Counted from the first letter of the stretch, positions 42,119 through 51,341 are shown. The stretch is DNA of 64,000 nucleotides from Pelagibius sp. (GCF_028289705.1 NZ_JANQOI010000129.1:1-64000), one strand, 5' to 3'. Made by a program: numbers and translations. The notes: generated from the letters alone by a model not told the origin.

Positions 42119-42156
42119 GTTACATTGACAATATGAATTGTAAGGTAGGGACGACA
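42113..42156 (+). promoter_or_regulatory. Paired PpsR/CrtJ sites with 8-bp spacing, bchE promoter
   Basis: First site CGT-N12-ACA at 42113-42130 (one base off TGT-N12-ACA), second exact TGT-N12-ACA at 42139-42156, separated by exactly 8 bp. Two palindromes 8 bp apart are the known cooperative binding arrangement of PpsR/CrtJ. The second site covers the expected -10 and start of transcription, so binding should repress bchEJ in oxygen or light. Confidence 0.65.
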
Positions 42157-42175
42157 ATAGACGGAGATCTCTTTG

Positions 42176-43828
42176 ATGCGCGTCGTTCTCGTTCACCCGA
42201 ACTACCACTCCGGCGGTGCCGAGATCGCCGGGAGTTGGCCGCCGGCCTGGGCGGCCTATCTGGCCGGCTCCCTGCGGGCCGCCGGTTACGATGACATCCA
42301 CTTCATCGACGCGATGACCAACGATCTGAGCGATGAAGAGGTCGGCCGGCGGTTGCGCGATCTCGCGCCGGACGTGGTCGGCTGTACCGCCATCACCCCG
42401 TCGATCTACAAGGCCGAGCGGGTGCTGGAGATCGCCAAGGAGGCCTGCCCGGGTGCGGTTCGCGTGCTGGGCGGCATCCATGCCACCTTCATGTACAAGC
42501 AGGTGCTGTCGGAAGCCCCCTGGATCGACGTCATCGTGCGCGGCGAGGGCGAGGAGATTATCGTCGCGCTGATCGCGGCCATCGACGAGGGGCGCTGGCC
42601 GGCCGAACGCCAGTCGATTGCCGGGCTCGCCTTCCGCGACGGCGAGCGCATCGTCGCAACCCAGGCGGCGCCGACGGTGAAGAACCTGGACGCCATCGAC
42701 CCGGACTGGTCGCTGCTGGAGTGGAGCAAGTACACCTACGTTCCCCTGGGCGTGCGGGTCGCCATCCCCAACATGGCACGCGGCTGCCCCTTCACCTGTT
42801 CGTTCTGCTCCCAGTGGAAGTTCTGGCGCGACTACCGGGTGCGCGATCCGAAGAAGGTGGTCGACGAGATCGAAACCCTGGTGCGCGATCACCAAGTCGG
42901 CTTCTTCATCCTGGCCGACGAGGAGCCGACCATAAACCGCAAGAAGTTCATCGCCTTCTGCGAGGAGCTGATCGCCCGCGGCCTGCCGGACAAGGTGAAG
43001 TGGGGCATCAACACCCGTGTCACCGACATTCTGCGCGATGCCGAGCTGCTGCCGCTCTACCGCCGCGCCGGGCTGGTGCACGTCAGCCTCGGCACTGAGG
43101 CGGCCGCGCAATTGCGGCTCGACCGTTTCAACAAGGAAACCAAGATCGAGGACAACCGCCGCGCCATCGAACTGCTGCGCCAGGCGGACATCTTCATCGA
43201 AGCGCAGTTCATCGTCGGACTGGAGAACGAGACCGCCGAGACGCTGGAAGAAACCTATCAGATGGCCCGGGATTGGGACCCGGACCTCGCCAACTGGGCG
43301 ATGTACACGCCCTGGCCCTTCTCCTCCCTGTTCCAGGAACTGGGCGGCAAGGTCGAGGTCTTCGATTTCTCCAAATATAACTTCGTGACGCCGATCATGA
43401 AGCCCGAGGCGATGGACCGCGCCGAGCTGCTCGACCGCGTGATGAACAACTATCGCCGCTTCTACATGCGCAAGGCCTTCTTCCACTATCCCTGGCGCGG
43501 CACCGGCTTTCGCCGGCGCTACCTGCTGGGCTGCCTCAAGGCCTTCCTGAAGGCGGGCTTCCAGCGGACCTTCTACGACCTCGGCAAGGTCAACTACTGG
43601 GGGCCGCAGTCGAAGAAGTCCGTCGACTTCCACTTCGACAAGACGCGCCGGATCGCGCCGGCACAGACCGCGGACTGGGAGGCGGCGGCCGAACGCGCGG
43701 CCAGAATGCGGGCGGCCCGGGGCGCCGATCCTCTCGCCGCCGATCCCGTGATCGCCGCCAAGGCCTGCGGCGGTGGCGATCAGCAGTTGCCCGATGAGGC
43801 CGAGACCCGGCCGGCATCGGTCGCCTGA
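42176..43828 (+). CDS. bchE: Anaerobic Mg-protoporphyrin IX monomethyl ester cyclase, BchE
   Basis: A 550-aa B12-dependent radical-SAM enzyme that closes ring E without oxygen, turning Mg-protoporphyrin monomethyl ester into protochlorophyllide using water. Residues 1-150 are the cobalamin-binding domain. C204-x3-C208-x2-C211 (CPFTCSFC) binds the radical-SAM 4Fe-4S cluster. [11 protein letters not shown] and [11 protein letters not shown] match BchE. ATG 42176 follows GGAG. The promoter carries FNR-type and paired PpsR sites. bchJ follows by 12 bp. The oxygen-dependent cyclase AcsF is not in the window, so it may be absent or encoded elsewhere. Confidence 0.95.
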   Translation: MRVVLVHPNYHSGGAEIAGSWPPAWAAYLAGSLRAAGYDDIHFIDAMTNDLSDEEVGRRLRDLAPDVVGCTAITPSIYKAERVLEIAKEACPGAVRVLGGIHATFMYKQVLSEAPWIDVIVRGEGEEIIVALIAAIDEGRWPAERQSIAGLAFRDGERIVATQAAPTVKNLDAIDPDWSLLEWSKYTYVPLGVRVAIPNMARGCPFTCSFCSQWKFWRDYRVRDPKKVVDEIETLVRDHQVGFFILADEEPTINRKKFIAFCEELIARGLPDKVKWGINTRVTDILRDAELLPLYRRAGLVHVSLGTEAAAQLRLDRFNKETKIEDNRRAIELLRQADIFIEAQFIVGLENETAETLEETYQMARDWDPDLANWAMYTPWPFSSLFQELGGKVEVFDFSKYNFVTPIMKPEAMDRAELLDRVMNNYRRFYMRKAFFHYPWRGTGFRRRYLLGCLKAFLKAGFQRTFYDLGKVNYWGPQSKKSVDFHFDKTRRIAPAQTADWEAAAERAARMRAARGADPLAADPVIAAKACGGGDQQLPDEAETRPASVA

Positions 43829-43840
43829 CAGGAGGCAGCC

Positions 43841-44497
43841 ATGGCAGAGGTTCTCGCGCACAACGCTTCGACGATGGAGCCGATCCACGCGGAATCCGCG
43901 CCGGCCGTGGGCCCCAACGCCGTCATCCAGCTCGGCGAAGCGCTGCGAGACCGCTTGGGGGACCGCGCCGCGCGCGACGTCTTCGCCCATGCCGGGCTTG
44001 GGCATTTCCTGGCCAACCCGCCCTCGGAAATGGTGGACGAGGATGCCGTGAGAGGCCTCTTCAGGAGCCTCTACCACCTGTTGCCTTCGGCAACGGCTGC
44101 CGCGATTGCCGCGGAGGCCGGCCGCCGCACCGCCGACTACCTGCTGGCGAACCGGATTCCCGGCCTGGCCCGGGCGACCCTGAGGTCGTTGCCGGGCCGG
44201 CTGGCGGCCCCGCTGTTGCTCAGCGCCATCGCCAGCAATGCCTGGACCTTCGCAGGCTCCGGGACCCTCCAGACCCGCGCCGGCTCGCCCAGTCTCATCG
44301 AGATTGCGGACAACCCCATCGCCATACCCGGCTGCGTCTGGCACGTGGCCGTCTTCAAGACGCTGTTCGGCGCGCTGGTAACGCCCGATGTGGAGGTCCA
44401 CCATCCGCAGTGCTGTCACGCGGGCGCGCCGTCCTGCCGCTTCGAGATCGCACCGGCCCGCCGCGGGATCCGGCGGCTTACCGGTTTGCTTGGGTGA
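43841..44497 (+). CDS. bchJ: BchJ, V4R-domain bacteriochlorophyll synthesis protein
   Basis: A 218-aa protein of the BchJ family with the C-terminal V4R (4-vinyl reductase-like) domain: FAGSGTLQ, IEIADNPIA, CVWHVAVFKTLFGALV and HPQCCHAGAPSCRFEI, the last holding the domain's conserved cysteines. BchJ was first named a vinyl reductase but later work assigns that reaction to BciA/BciB; BchJ is thought to assist or deliver substrate. Starts 12 bp after bchE, same transcript. AGGAGGCAGCC precedes the ATG. Confidence 0.92.
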   Translation: MAEVLAHNASTMEPIHAESAPAVGPNAVIQLGEALRDRLGDRAARDVFAHAGLGHFLANPPSEMVDEDAVRGLFRSLYHLLPSATAAAIAAEAGRRTADYLLANRIPGLARATLRSLPGRLAAPLLLSAIASNAWTFAGSGTLQTRAGSPSLIEIADNPIAIPGCVWHVAVFKTLFGALVTPDVEVHHPQCCHAGAPSCRFEIAPARRGIRRLTGLLG

Positions 44498-44562
44498 CAC
44501 CGCGACCGGGCTCCGGAACGATGCCAGTGCCCAAAGGGTGATCGATCGCTCGCGGGGGCAGA

Positions 44563-45021
44563 ATGAAGGCCATTCAATACCGCACCTTCGAACGGGTCAT
44601 TGCCGCGGTGCTGCTCGTCGGGATGATCGCGGTGATCGTTCTGGCGAGCTGGAGCTTTATCTGGTCGGTCCTTCAGGTCACGATCAACATCGACCAGCAG
44701 CTCGACTTTGCGACCTTTCAGACCCTCTTCGACCGGGTCATTGCCGCCCTCATCACCCTTGAACTGGCCAACTCCGTCCATCAGATGGCCAAGGGCCGCC
44801 ATGGCCTCTTCCAGGTCCGGACGGTGGTGATCATCGGCATCCTCGCCGTTGTCAGAAAGTTCATTCTCCTGGAGATCGAGACGGCTTCGGGCATTCTGCT
44901 GATGGGGCTCGGCGCGGCGATCCTCGCTCTCGGACTGGTGTACGCTCTCACCCACTGGATCGAAGAGCGCGCGAACAGAGGCGCCGAGGATCAAACCCCT
45001 AAAGCGGACCAGAGAGCGTAG
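44563..45021 (+). CDS. psiE: PsiE-family inner-membrane protein
   Basis: A 152-aa protein with four membrane helices and the PsiE pattern: TFERVIAAVLLVGMIAVIVLA, then FQTLFDRVIAALITLELANSVHQM and VRTVVIIGILAVVRKFILLE. The phosphate-starvation-inducible E family has no settled function. It starts 65 bp after bchJ in the same direction and is the last gene before the convergent bchP group. A role in photosynthesis would be new; accidental neighbourhood is equally likely. Confidence 0.82.
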   Translation: MKAIQYRTFERVIAAVLLVGMIAVIVLASWSFIWSVLQVTINIDQQLDFATFQTLFDRVIAALITLELANSVHQMAKGRHGLFQVRTVVIIGILAVVRKFILLEIETASGILLMGLGAAILALGLVYALTHWIEERANRGAEDQTPKADQRA

Positions 45022-45061
45022 AGCGTTTCCTGCTTGCCGGCGCCGGCTCTTGGCGGCCGCT

Positions 45062-45328
45062 TCAGCCGAACCAGCGCTGCCTCAAATCGGCCAGGTGCGC
45101 AACCAGGGACAGCAGCAGCCAGAGCGCCACCAGCATCCAGGAGGCATCGGTCAGTGCCGCGCGCAAGGCCAGCAGCAGGCAGGCGCCGGGAACCAGCAGG
45201 CGCAGCAGCACGGCCGGTGCGAGCCCCCGGCCGGTCCGCCGATAGAGCACATAGAGCAAGGCCGCTTCCATCAGGACAAAGGCCAACACCAGGTCGACCA
45301 CACGTCCGCTGGTGAAGAACTCGGTCAT
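45062..45328 (-). CDS. Small three-helix membrane protein next to bchP
   Basis: An 88-aa hydrophobic protein with about three membrane helices (VVDLVLAFVLMEAALLYVLYR, LAPAVLLRLLVPGACLLLALRA, ASWMLVALWLLLSLVAHLADL). It starts 27 bp after the bchP stop on the same strand, so it ends the aerR-ppsR-bchG-bchP transcript group. Similar short membrane genes are seen beside bchP in other photosynthesis clusters; no function is known. Confidence 0.7.
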   Translation of the reverse strand: MTEFFTSGRVVDLVLAFVLMEAALLYVLYRRTGRGLAPAVLLRLLVPGACLLLALRAALTDASWMLVALWLLLSLVAHLADLRQRWFG

Positions 45329-45355
45329 CTCGGCGCCGCCGTCAGAGGGCCGGCA

Positions 45356-46564
45356 TCATGGTGAGACCAGCCGGAAGAGATGGGCCAGATCCTTGAAGAA
45401 GATGCGCAGGTGGGCCAGCGGATCGCGGCGCACCAGCTCCTTGTTCATATAGGATTCCCAGGTCAGGCGCTGTACGTCGCGGTCGGCGCAAATGCTGACG
45501 AAACGCTCGCGGCGCTGATCGTTCACGTACCAGAAGCGCTGCATGATGCCGAGAATCCAGAACACCCGGCCGTGGATGCGCATGAAGCGGCGCCGGGCCT
45601 GGGCCAGGGCACGCGGATCGGCGCTGGTCAGGAAAGCGCCGACGGCTTCGGCCGCCAGGCGGCCGCTCAGCATGGCGTAGTAGATGCCTTCGCCGGAAGC
45701 AGGCGCCACAACGCCGGCGGCGTCGCCGACCAGCAGCGTGTCGCGTCCGTTGTCCCAGCGCTTGCGCGGCCGCAAGGGGATCGGCGCGCCCTCGCAGCGC
45801 AGGGTTTCCAGGCCCTCCAGGCCGGTATCGCGGCGCAGCTCGCCGATGGCGCCGCGCAGGGACAAGCCCTTCACCGCCGTGCCGGTGCCGATGCTGGCGG
45901 TCTCGCCGTGGGGGAACACCCAGCTATAGAAGTCCGGCGAGAAGCGCCCCTGGTAGTAGACGTCGCAGCGCTCCCCATCGAAGGCAGGCTTGTCGCCGTT
46001 CGACTCTCCGGGCTGCGGCGAGCGGACGATTTCATGGTAGGCGAAAACGAAGGGAATCCGCTCGGCTTCGGAAAAGGCCTCGCGCACCACCGCGGAGTTG
46101 GCCCCGTCGGCACCGATGACGCAGCGGGTGCGGACCGCGACCGGTTCTGCTGCGCCCTTGGGCGTGTAGTGCACGACGGCCGTGCCGTCGCCGTCGCGGG
46201 TGAGCGTCTGGAAGGTTCCCTCGCGGCAGTCGGCGCCCTGGGCGCCGGCGCGATGCCGCAGCCAGGGATCGAAGTCGCAGCGGTCCACCATGCCGACATA
46301 GCCTTCGCTCTCGATGGGCATGTCGACCTGGCGTTCCGAGGGCGCGACGATCCGCGCCGAGCGGGCCCGCGCCACGATCAGCGATTCGGGAATGCCGAAG
46401 TCGCGGATCAAACGGGGCGGTATTGCGCCGCCGCAGGGTTTGATGCGCCCGGCCTTGTCGAGCAGCAGCACCTGCCGGCCCTGTTGAGCCAGGTCCGCCG
46501 CGGCGGTGGCGCCTGCGGGACCGCCGCCGATCACGACCGCATCGAAAGTCTCCTTGGGCTGCAT
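45356..46564 (-). CDS. bchP: Geranylgeranyl reductase, BchP
   Basis: A 402-aa flavoprotein that reduces the geranylgeranyl tail of bacteriochlorophyll to phytyl at the membrane using NADPH. The N-terminal FAD motif is DAVVIGGGPAGATAAADLAQQG. KAGRIKPCGGAIPPRLIRDFGIPESLI and LLVGDAAGVVAPASGEGIYYAMLSG are family hallmarks. ATG 46564 lies 4 bp after the PucC-like gene. Length is typical. Cotranscribed with bchG, the preceding step. Confidence 0.95.
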   Translation of the reverse strand: MQPKETFDAVVIGGGPAGATAAADLAQQGRQVLLLDKAGRIKPCGGAIPPRLIRDFGIPESLIVARARSARIVAPSERQVDMPIESEGYVGMVDRCDFDPWLRHRAGAQGADCREGTFQTLTRDGDGTAVVHYTPKGAAEPVAVRTRCVIGADGANSAVVREAFSEAERIPFVFAYHEIVRSPQPGESNGDKPAFDGERCDVYYQGRFSPDFYSWVFPHGETASIGTGTAVKGLSLRGAIGELRRDTGLEGLETLRCEGAPIPLRPRKRWDNGRDTLLVGDAAGVVAPASGEGIYYAMLSGRLAAEAVGAFLTSADPRALAQARRRFMRIHGRVFWILGIMQRFWYVNDQRRERFVSICADRDVQRLTWESYMNKELVRRDPLAHLRIFFKDLAHLFRLVSP

Positions 46565-46568
46565 GGGC

Positions 46569-47912
46569 CTAGTCTCCTCCAACCGGTGAGTAGCCGCGGG
46601 CCGGCGCCAGCGGTTGTCCTGTGACCGCTTTCCCCTTAACGCGCAAGGCCAGCACGGCGGCAAGGAAGAACAGCATTGCCTCGCCCGCGAAGACCACGGC
46701 GTAGGCGGATGTCGGCGCGGCGAATGCCCAGCGCATGAGGTCCACGGCAAGGGTGCCGAGCAGACCGCCAAGGCCGAAGGCGATCGCCTGCGCCGCCCCC
46801 CAGAGGCCCATGCGCACGCCCTCCCGCGCGGCACGGCCGTTGTTGACGAGGGCCATCATCGATCCGATGGCCGCGACCGCGAAGGCGCCGTTGGCGACCC
46901 CGAGGGTGAACACCGTCGCGCGCAGCGGCCAGCCATGGCCGACAAGGCCGGCCAGGGACAAGGCGAGGAGCACTGCGCCGGAGGCGATGCAGCCGCCGAC
47001 CGTCCAGCCCATTAGCGAACCGAAGCGTCCGCGCGCCGCCCGGCCGCAGGCCGCGGCGACGAGCAGCATGCCGATGAAGACGCCGGCGTGCTGCACGCCG
47101 GAGAGGCGGGTGGATTCGCCGGGCGTCAGGCCGAAGACCGTGCCGGCGAAGGGTTCGAGGATCAGGTCCTGGCCGCTGTAGGCCAGCATCGAGACAAAGA
47201 CGAAGACCGCAAAGCGGCGCGCCGAGGACTCCGCCCAGACCTGGCGGATCGCCTCACGAAAGGGCGGCATCTCGGCCGCCGGCGTTTCCGCTTCGCCTGC
47301 TTGCGGCTGCGCCGGGCCTTCGATGCCGACAACCGCGACCAGGGACAGCAGGAAGGCCGCGCCCGCGACGCCGGCGCTGACCGCCACCAGGCGCAGCAGG
47401 GAGAAAGGCTCCAGCAGGTGGCCAGCGATGGTCGCGGTGACCACGAAGCCGGCGATCATCATCATCCAGACGATGGTGGCCGCAGGGCCGCGGCGGTCGC
47501 TGTCGACCTGCTTGGCCAGCAGGACCAGGAGAGAGGTTCCGGCAGCCCCGACGCCACCGCCGATCACCATGAAGGCGACGACCGCCAGGGCGATTCCCAG
47601 GCCCGCATGGGTGGACATCAGCGCCGTCGCGGCGGCGGCCGTCACGGCACCGAGGGCCAGGGCCAGCATGCCGCCGATGATCCAGGGCGTGCGCCGCCCG
47701 CCGACGTCGGAGCCGTAGCCCAGCCGCGGGCGCAGCACCTGGACGGCATAGTGCAGAGCGACGAGAATCCCGGGGAGCGTTGCCGGCAGCATCAGTTCGA
47801 CCACCATCACGCGGTTGAGCGTGGAGGTGGTGAGCACGACGATGGCGCCGAGCGCGGTCTGCACCAGACCGAGGCGCAGGATGCCGAACCAGCCGAGTCG
47901 CCTTGCGCTCAT
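46569..47912 (-). CDS. PucC-like BCD-family MFS protein between bchG and bchP
   Basis: A 447-aa, twelve-helix protein of the bacteriochlorophyll delivery (BCD) branch of MFS, the PucC/LhaA group. RLGLVQTALGAIVVLTTSTLNRVMVVELMLPA and HYAVQVLRPRLGYGSDVGGRRTPWIIGG are diagnostic. The protein between bchG and bchP in purple bacteria is often called ORF428 or Bch2 and is thought to move or insert bacteriochlorophyll. ATG 47912 overlaps the bchG stop (ATGA). A second paralogue, LhaA, lies at 60922-62361. Confidence 0.92.
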   Translation of the reverse strand: MSARRLGWFGILRLGLVQTALGAIVVLTTSTLNRVMVVELMLPATLPGILVALHYAVQVLRPRLGYGSDVGGRRTPWIIGGMLALALGAVTAAAATALMSTHAGLGIALAVVAFMVIGGGVGAAGTSLLVLLAKQVDSDRRGPAATIVWMMMIAGFVVTATIAGHLLEPFSLLRLVAVSAGVAGAAFLLSLVAVVGIEGPAQPQAGEAETPAAEMPPFREAIRQVWAESSARRFAVFVFVSMLAYSGQDLILEPFAGTVFGLTPGESTRLSGVQHAGVFIGMLLVAAACGRAARGRFGSLMGWTVGGCIASGAVLLALSLAGLVGHGWPLRATVFTLGVANGAFAVAAIGSMMALVNNGRAAREGVRMGLWGAAQAIAFGLGGLLGTLAVDLMRWAFAAPTSAYAVVFAGEAMLFFLAAVLALRVKGKAVTGQPLAPARGYSPVGGD

Positions 47913-48823
47913 GACGGCACCGCGACCAGGGGCACAAGCGCGAAGGCCGACACCATCATGCCGATGACGTAGAGCGTCGTGCCGGTGGCGTTGTACCAGG
48001 GGGCATGGGCCTTGGGGTCCTTCAGCAGCCGGACCATCAGCAGCGCCTGCGCGGCGAGCAGCAGGAAGACGGCAGCGGCGAAGACCGGCCGGCCCCATGC
48101 CGCGAGAAGGGCGATCACCATGACTTGCGGCAGGGCCATCACCAGACAGGCGACCTTGGCTGCGGTTGCCACGCCGAGGCTGACCGGCAGCGAGCGAATG
48201 CCCATGCGGCGATCCCCCTCGACCGCCTTGAAGTCGTTAAGGGTCATGATCCCGTGAGCCCCGAGGCTGTAGAGGGCGGCGACCACCAGGATGCGCCAGT
48301 CCGGCAGGGCCGCCGCCATCACCGCCGCGCCGGTGAACCAGGCAAGGCCCTCGTAGCAGAGGGCAACGGCGGCGCAGCCGCGCCAGCCTTCTTCCTTCAG
48401 GCGCAGCGGCGGCGCGCTATAGGCCCAGGCCAGGGCGAGCCCGAAGACGGCGGCTCCCAAGACCCAGGGACCGAGCAGGGAGGCGACCGCGAGGGACAGG
48501 GCCGTCCAGACAAGCGCATAGTAAAGAGGGATGCGTCCGGGGACGCGGCCCGAGGGTATGGGGCGGTCAGGCTCGTTGATGGCGTCGACATGGCGGTCGA
48601 ACCAGTCGTTGGCGATCTGGCTGGTGCCGCAGACCAGCGGGCCCGCGAGAACGACACCGGCAAGGATCACCGGCCACTTTCCCTCCAGTGGCACGCCCGA
48701 TGAGATCACCCCGCAACCGAAAGCCCACATGGGCGCGAACCAGGTGATCGGCTTGAGCAGCTCGATCATGGCCGCTGGCTGCGGGCGGCCTGCCGCCGTC
48801 TCGGAAAGAGCCAATCGCGACAT
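47909..48823 (-). CDS. bchG: Bacteriochlorophyll synthase, BchG
   Basis: A 304-aa UbiA-type prenyltransferase that esterifies bacteriochlorophyllide a with geranylgeranyl diphosphate in the membrane. NDWFDRHVDAINEPDRPIPSG is the Asp-rich diphosphate-binding motif; KPITWFAPMWAFGCGVISSG and AYSAPPLRLKEEGWRGC match BchG. About eight helices. Two starts are possible: ATG 48823 (used here), which lies almost on the predicted transcription start, and ATG 48769 (MIELLKPITW). Neither has a clear Shine-Dalgarno. It heads bchG-pucC-like-bchP and has paired PpsR sites at its promoter. Confidence 0.94.
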   Translation of the reverse strand: MSRLALSETAAGRPQPAAMIELLKPITWFAPMWAFGCGVISSGVPLEGKWPVILAGVVLAGPLVCGTSQIANDWFDRHVDAINEPDRPIPSGRVPGRIPLYYALVWTALSLAVASLLGPWVLGAAVFGLALAWAYSAPPLRLKEEGWRGCAAVALCYEGLAWFTGAAVMAAALPDWRILVVAALYSLGAHGIMTLNDFKAVEGDRRMGIRSLPVSLGVATAAKVACLVMALPQVMVIALLAAWGRPVFAAAVFLLLAAQALLMVRLLKDPKAHAPWYNATGTTLYVIGMMVSAFALVPLVAVPS

Positions 48824-48826
48824 ACC

Positions 48827-48870
48827 GTTACGGTATGCTTGACACTTCAGATTGTCAATTTTGATTTACA
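48827..48870 (-). promoter_or_regulatory. Paired PpsR/CrtJ sites with 8-bp spacing, bchG promoter
   Basis: Exact TGT-N12-ACA at 48853-48870 (TGTCAATTTTGATTTACA on the plus strand) and an imperfect partner at 48827-48844, separated by exactly 8 bp. The minus-strand TTGACA of the first site (48858-48853) is a consensus -35; TACCGT (48835-48830) is a possible -10 at 17 bp. Binding of PpsR would cover the whole promoter. Confidence 0.7.
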
Positions 48871-48950
48871 ATTTTCGGCGTGTTTGGCGGGGGCAATTCG
48901 AAGCGATAAAGCGCCGCTGCGGCGCAGAGGCCGCAGGGTCGCCGCGGCCG

Positions 48951-50387
48951 TCAGGTTTCCTCTTCCGGGGCGATGTCCGCCAGCCCGAAGCGGCGCAGCT
49001 TGACATAGAGCGACTGGCGGCTGACCCCCAGCATCTCGGCGGCGGAGGCCCGGTTGTCGCCGGTCAGCTCCAGCGCGGCCTCGATGCAGAGTTCCTCGAT
49101 CACGTCCGTCGTCTCGCGCACGATCTCCTTGAGGGAGACGCGGCCGACCAGTCCCGTGAGCTGCTCCACCGAGCGCGGCAACGGCTTTCCGCCTGGATTA
49201 TTCGCTTTCAGACGCTGGCCCACATTGCGGATCATAAAGCCGTAGCAGGGCAGCTCTCCCTCGGTGACAGCGACAGCCGAGATCTCGACCTGCGCCACCA
49301 GGCCCTGCTCGCCCTGAACCGAGGAAGCAAAGAGGCGAATCGACTGGTTCTCCCGCAGGTTCGCCCTGAGGACGCTCCAATCCACGCCCGGGCGGCCGAG
49401 CCAGCGTTCCAGGGGCTGACCGCGTGCCTGCTCTTCCGAAGCAAGCTGGGCGAGCTCCAGAAAGGCGCGGTTTGCCGTGAGGACGCGGCCGTCCAGGGAG
49501 GTGACGACGAAACCGTCCGGCGAAGCCTCCACCACCTCCATGAGCCTCGAATGGGCCGCCGACTCGCCGCTGCCGCCATTGCTCAGCGGCGCGAAGCGCA
49601 CCAGGACGTAGGAGGTGTTTTCATGGCGGTAAAGGGATGCGTTGACGCGAAAGCGCTCGCCGTCGTCGGTGCCGACCTGGATGTCGTCACTGCGCCCCGC
49701 AGAGCGAAGAGTCGCCAAGAGGCTGTCGATGGCCTGGCGGCCTTCGCTCTGAAGCCCCTTGAGAATATCCGGAAAGGTCGAGCCCACCGTCTTCTTTGCG
49801 CGCCGGCCCTTGTTGGCATAGGCCTTGAGAAAGCGCTCGGCGGCCGGGTTGGCCTCGATGATCTGCTGGCTGGCGGCCTCGATGATCAGCACAGGTTCGG
49901 AGGAAACCTGAAACAGCAGCCGATAGCGCGTCTCGGCGCTGCGCTGGCGGGCGTACTCCCGCTCCACGGACTGCTGTGCCTCGACGAGACGTTGCTGCAG
50001 CACCGCGAACTCGCGCAGATTGCGGCCGAGAGCAATGATCTTGCCCTTGTCTCCGACCCGCAAAGCCGAATAGAGAATCGGCAGGTCGCTGCCGCTGGGC
50101 GAGGGATGGTTGACCTGGCGCGACCGCGGCGACTTTTCCTTCGCGGCGTCGCGCAGAAGATCTTCGATCTTCTCCCGACTCTCGACGGTCACCGTCTCCT
50201 CCCAGGGCTGGCCGAGCCAAGCGCCGCAGTCGTCGACCGAGATCTCGTCGCTGCCGAGGGCCATGTCCCGCACCACGCCCTTTTCGTCGAGAATCAGCGC
50301 CACATCGGACGAAGCCGCGAGCAGACCGACGGCGGCCTTGGGATCAAGCTTGCCCAGATTCTTGAGTGGCGCTTCGAATTGCTTCAC
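48951..50387 (-). CDS. ppsR: Redox-responsive repressor PpsR/CrtJ
   Basis: A 478-aa transcription factor that represses bch, crt and puc genes in oxygen. It has an N-terminal domain, two PAS domains (about 140-250 and 265-380), and a C-terminal Fis-type helix-turn-helix (NRASAAEMLGVSRQSLYVKLRRFG). C434 (EELCIEAALELTG) matches the redox cysteine in the DNA-binding region of CrtJ. Start is GTG 50387, 54 bp after aerR. Paired target boxes are present at bchE and bchG in this window. AerR, its antagonist, is encoded directly upstream. Confidence 0.95.
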   Translation of the reverse strand: MKQFEAPLKNLGKLDPKAAVGLLAASSDVALILDEKGVVRDMALGSDEISVDDCGAWLGQPWEETVTVESREKIEDLLRDAAKEKSPRSRQVNHPSPSGSDLPILYSALRVGDKGKIIALGRNLREFAVLQQRLVEAQQSVEREYARQRSAETRYRLLFQVSSEPVLIIEAASQQIIEANPAAERFLKAYANKGRRAKKTVGSTFPDILKGLQSEGRQAIDSLLATLRSAGRSDDIQVGTDDGERFRVNASLYRHENTSYVLVRFAPLSNGGSGESAAHSRLMEVVEASPDGFVVTSLDGRVLTANRAFLELAQLASEEQARGQPLERWLGRPGVDWSVLRANLRENQSIRLFASSVQGEQGLVAQVEISAVAVTEGELPCYGFMIRNVGQRLKANNPGGKPLPRSVEQLTGLVGRVSLKEIVRETTDVIEELCIEAALELTGDNRASAAEMLGVSRQSLYVKLRRFGLADIAPEEET

Positions 50388-50441
50388 TGCCTACACCATC
50401 AAACTTGACACGATCGCCTGATGATACCTGTGAAGGCAGGA

Positions 50442-51341
50442 TCAGCAATGTGCCATCACCAAAGTGTGTAAACTGTCGGCCTGCAGGGCGGCATGATGGC
50501 CGTCGACGGCCATCGCATCCGCGCCGACTTGTGTAACGCACTTGGGATGCTCGACGAACACCCGTCCGCCAACGATGACCGAAAGGCTCTCGTTGCGCGA
50601 GACCCTTCTCACCTCGTTAATCTCCGCTGCGAGCGCCTCGAGGCCGTCATCGCAGCTCAAGGAAAGACCGAGCACCGCATACCACTCCTGGCGGACCAGG
50701 TCGGCGACGTGGCGCTTCTCGGTGACCGGTTCGGCCATTACGTCCCAACCCGCGCGGCGCAGGAACTCTGCGACCATCAGGGCGCCGAAGTTATGCTGTT
50801 CGCCGGGCGCGGGGGCAATGAGGGCACGGCGTCCCTGCTGCCAGGGGATCGTCTCGCCCTGCGTTGCAAAGCTCAGGTTGCGCAGGATCTGCTGCAAGCG
50901 GCCCAGCCCGATGGTGACGTCCGTGAAGGTACAGAGGTCCTGCTTCCAAAGCTCTCCCAGATGCTTGGCGGCTGGCGCCAGGAGATCCAGGAAGATGCTC
51001 TCGAGCGCGACCCCGCGCTCGCGCAGGAGGTCGACGTAGCGCTGCGCCATTGTGGCGTCGCTCTTCAGAACCAGGCTCGTCAGCTCGGTGATGTCGTCGA
51101 CGCAAGGCTTGGCCTGTTCCACCTGCTCGCCGTTGCATTCAGGGGGCGTCGTCTTGTGGGCGAGGACCAGCCGCGGGATGATCTCTCCCTCGATGGTCTT
51201 GACCAGACGGTCAAAGCGTACGTCAGACCCGTCCACCGCTGCGACGTGGCTGAAGTCAGCCGGGGGCGGGTTATAGTTCCGGACCTGCTCTTCGGTCCCG
51301 AAAAAGTCCTTCTCCTGGCCTTCGTCCCTAAAGCTTGCCAT
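50442..51341 (-). CDS. aerR: B12-binding antirepressor AerR/PpaA
   Basis: A 299-aa SCHIC-domain protein. LWKQDLCTFTDVTIGLGRLQQILR is the helical linker and GEQHNFGALMVAEFLRRAGWDV holds the E-x-H-x-x-G cobalamin motif with H183 as likely axial ligand. AerR/PpaA binds hydroxocobalamin in the light and modulates CrtJ/PpsR. AAGGGAGGAAGG before ATG 51341 is a strong ribosome site. Transcribed toward ppsR. Divergent from bchF across 780 bp that hold PpsR-like boxes. Confidence 0.93.
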   Translation of the reverse strand: MASFRDEGQEKDFFGTEEQVRNYNPPPADFSHVAAVDGSDVRFDRLVKTIEGEIIPRLVLAHKTTPPECNGEQVEQAKPCVDDITELTSLVLKSDATMAQRYVDLLRERGVALESIFLDLLAPAAKHLGELWKQDLCTFTDVTIGLGRLQQILRNLSFATQGETIPWQQGRRALIAPAPGEQHNFGALMVAEFLRRAGWDVMAEPVTEKRHVADLVRQEWYAVLGLSLSCDDGLEALAAEINEVRRVSRNESLSVIVGGRVFVEHPKCVTQVGADAMAVDGHHAALQADSLHTLVMAHC

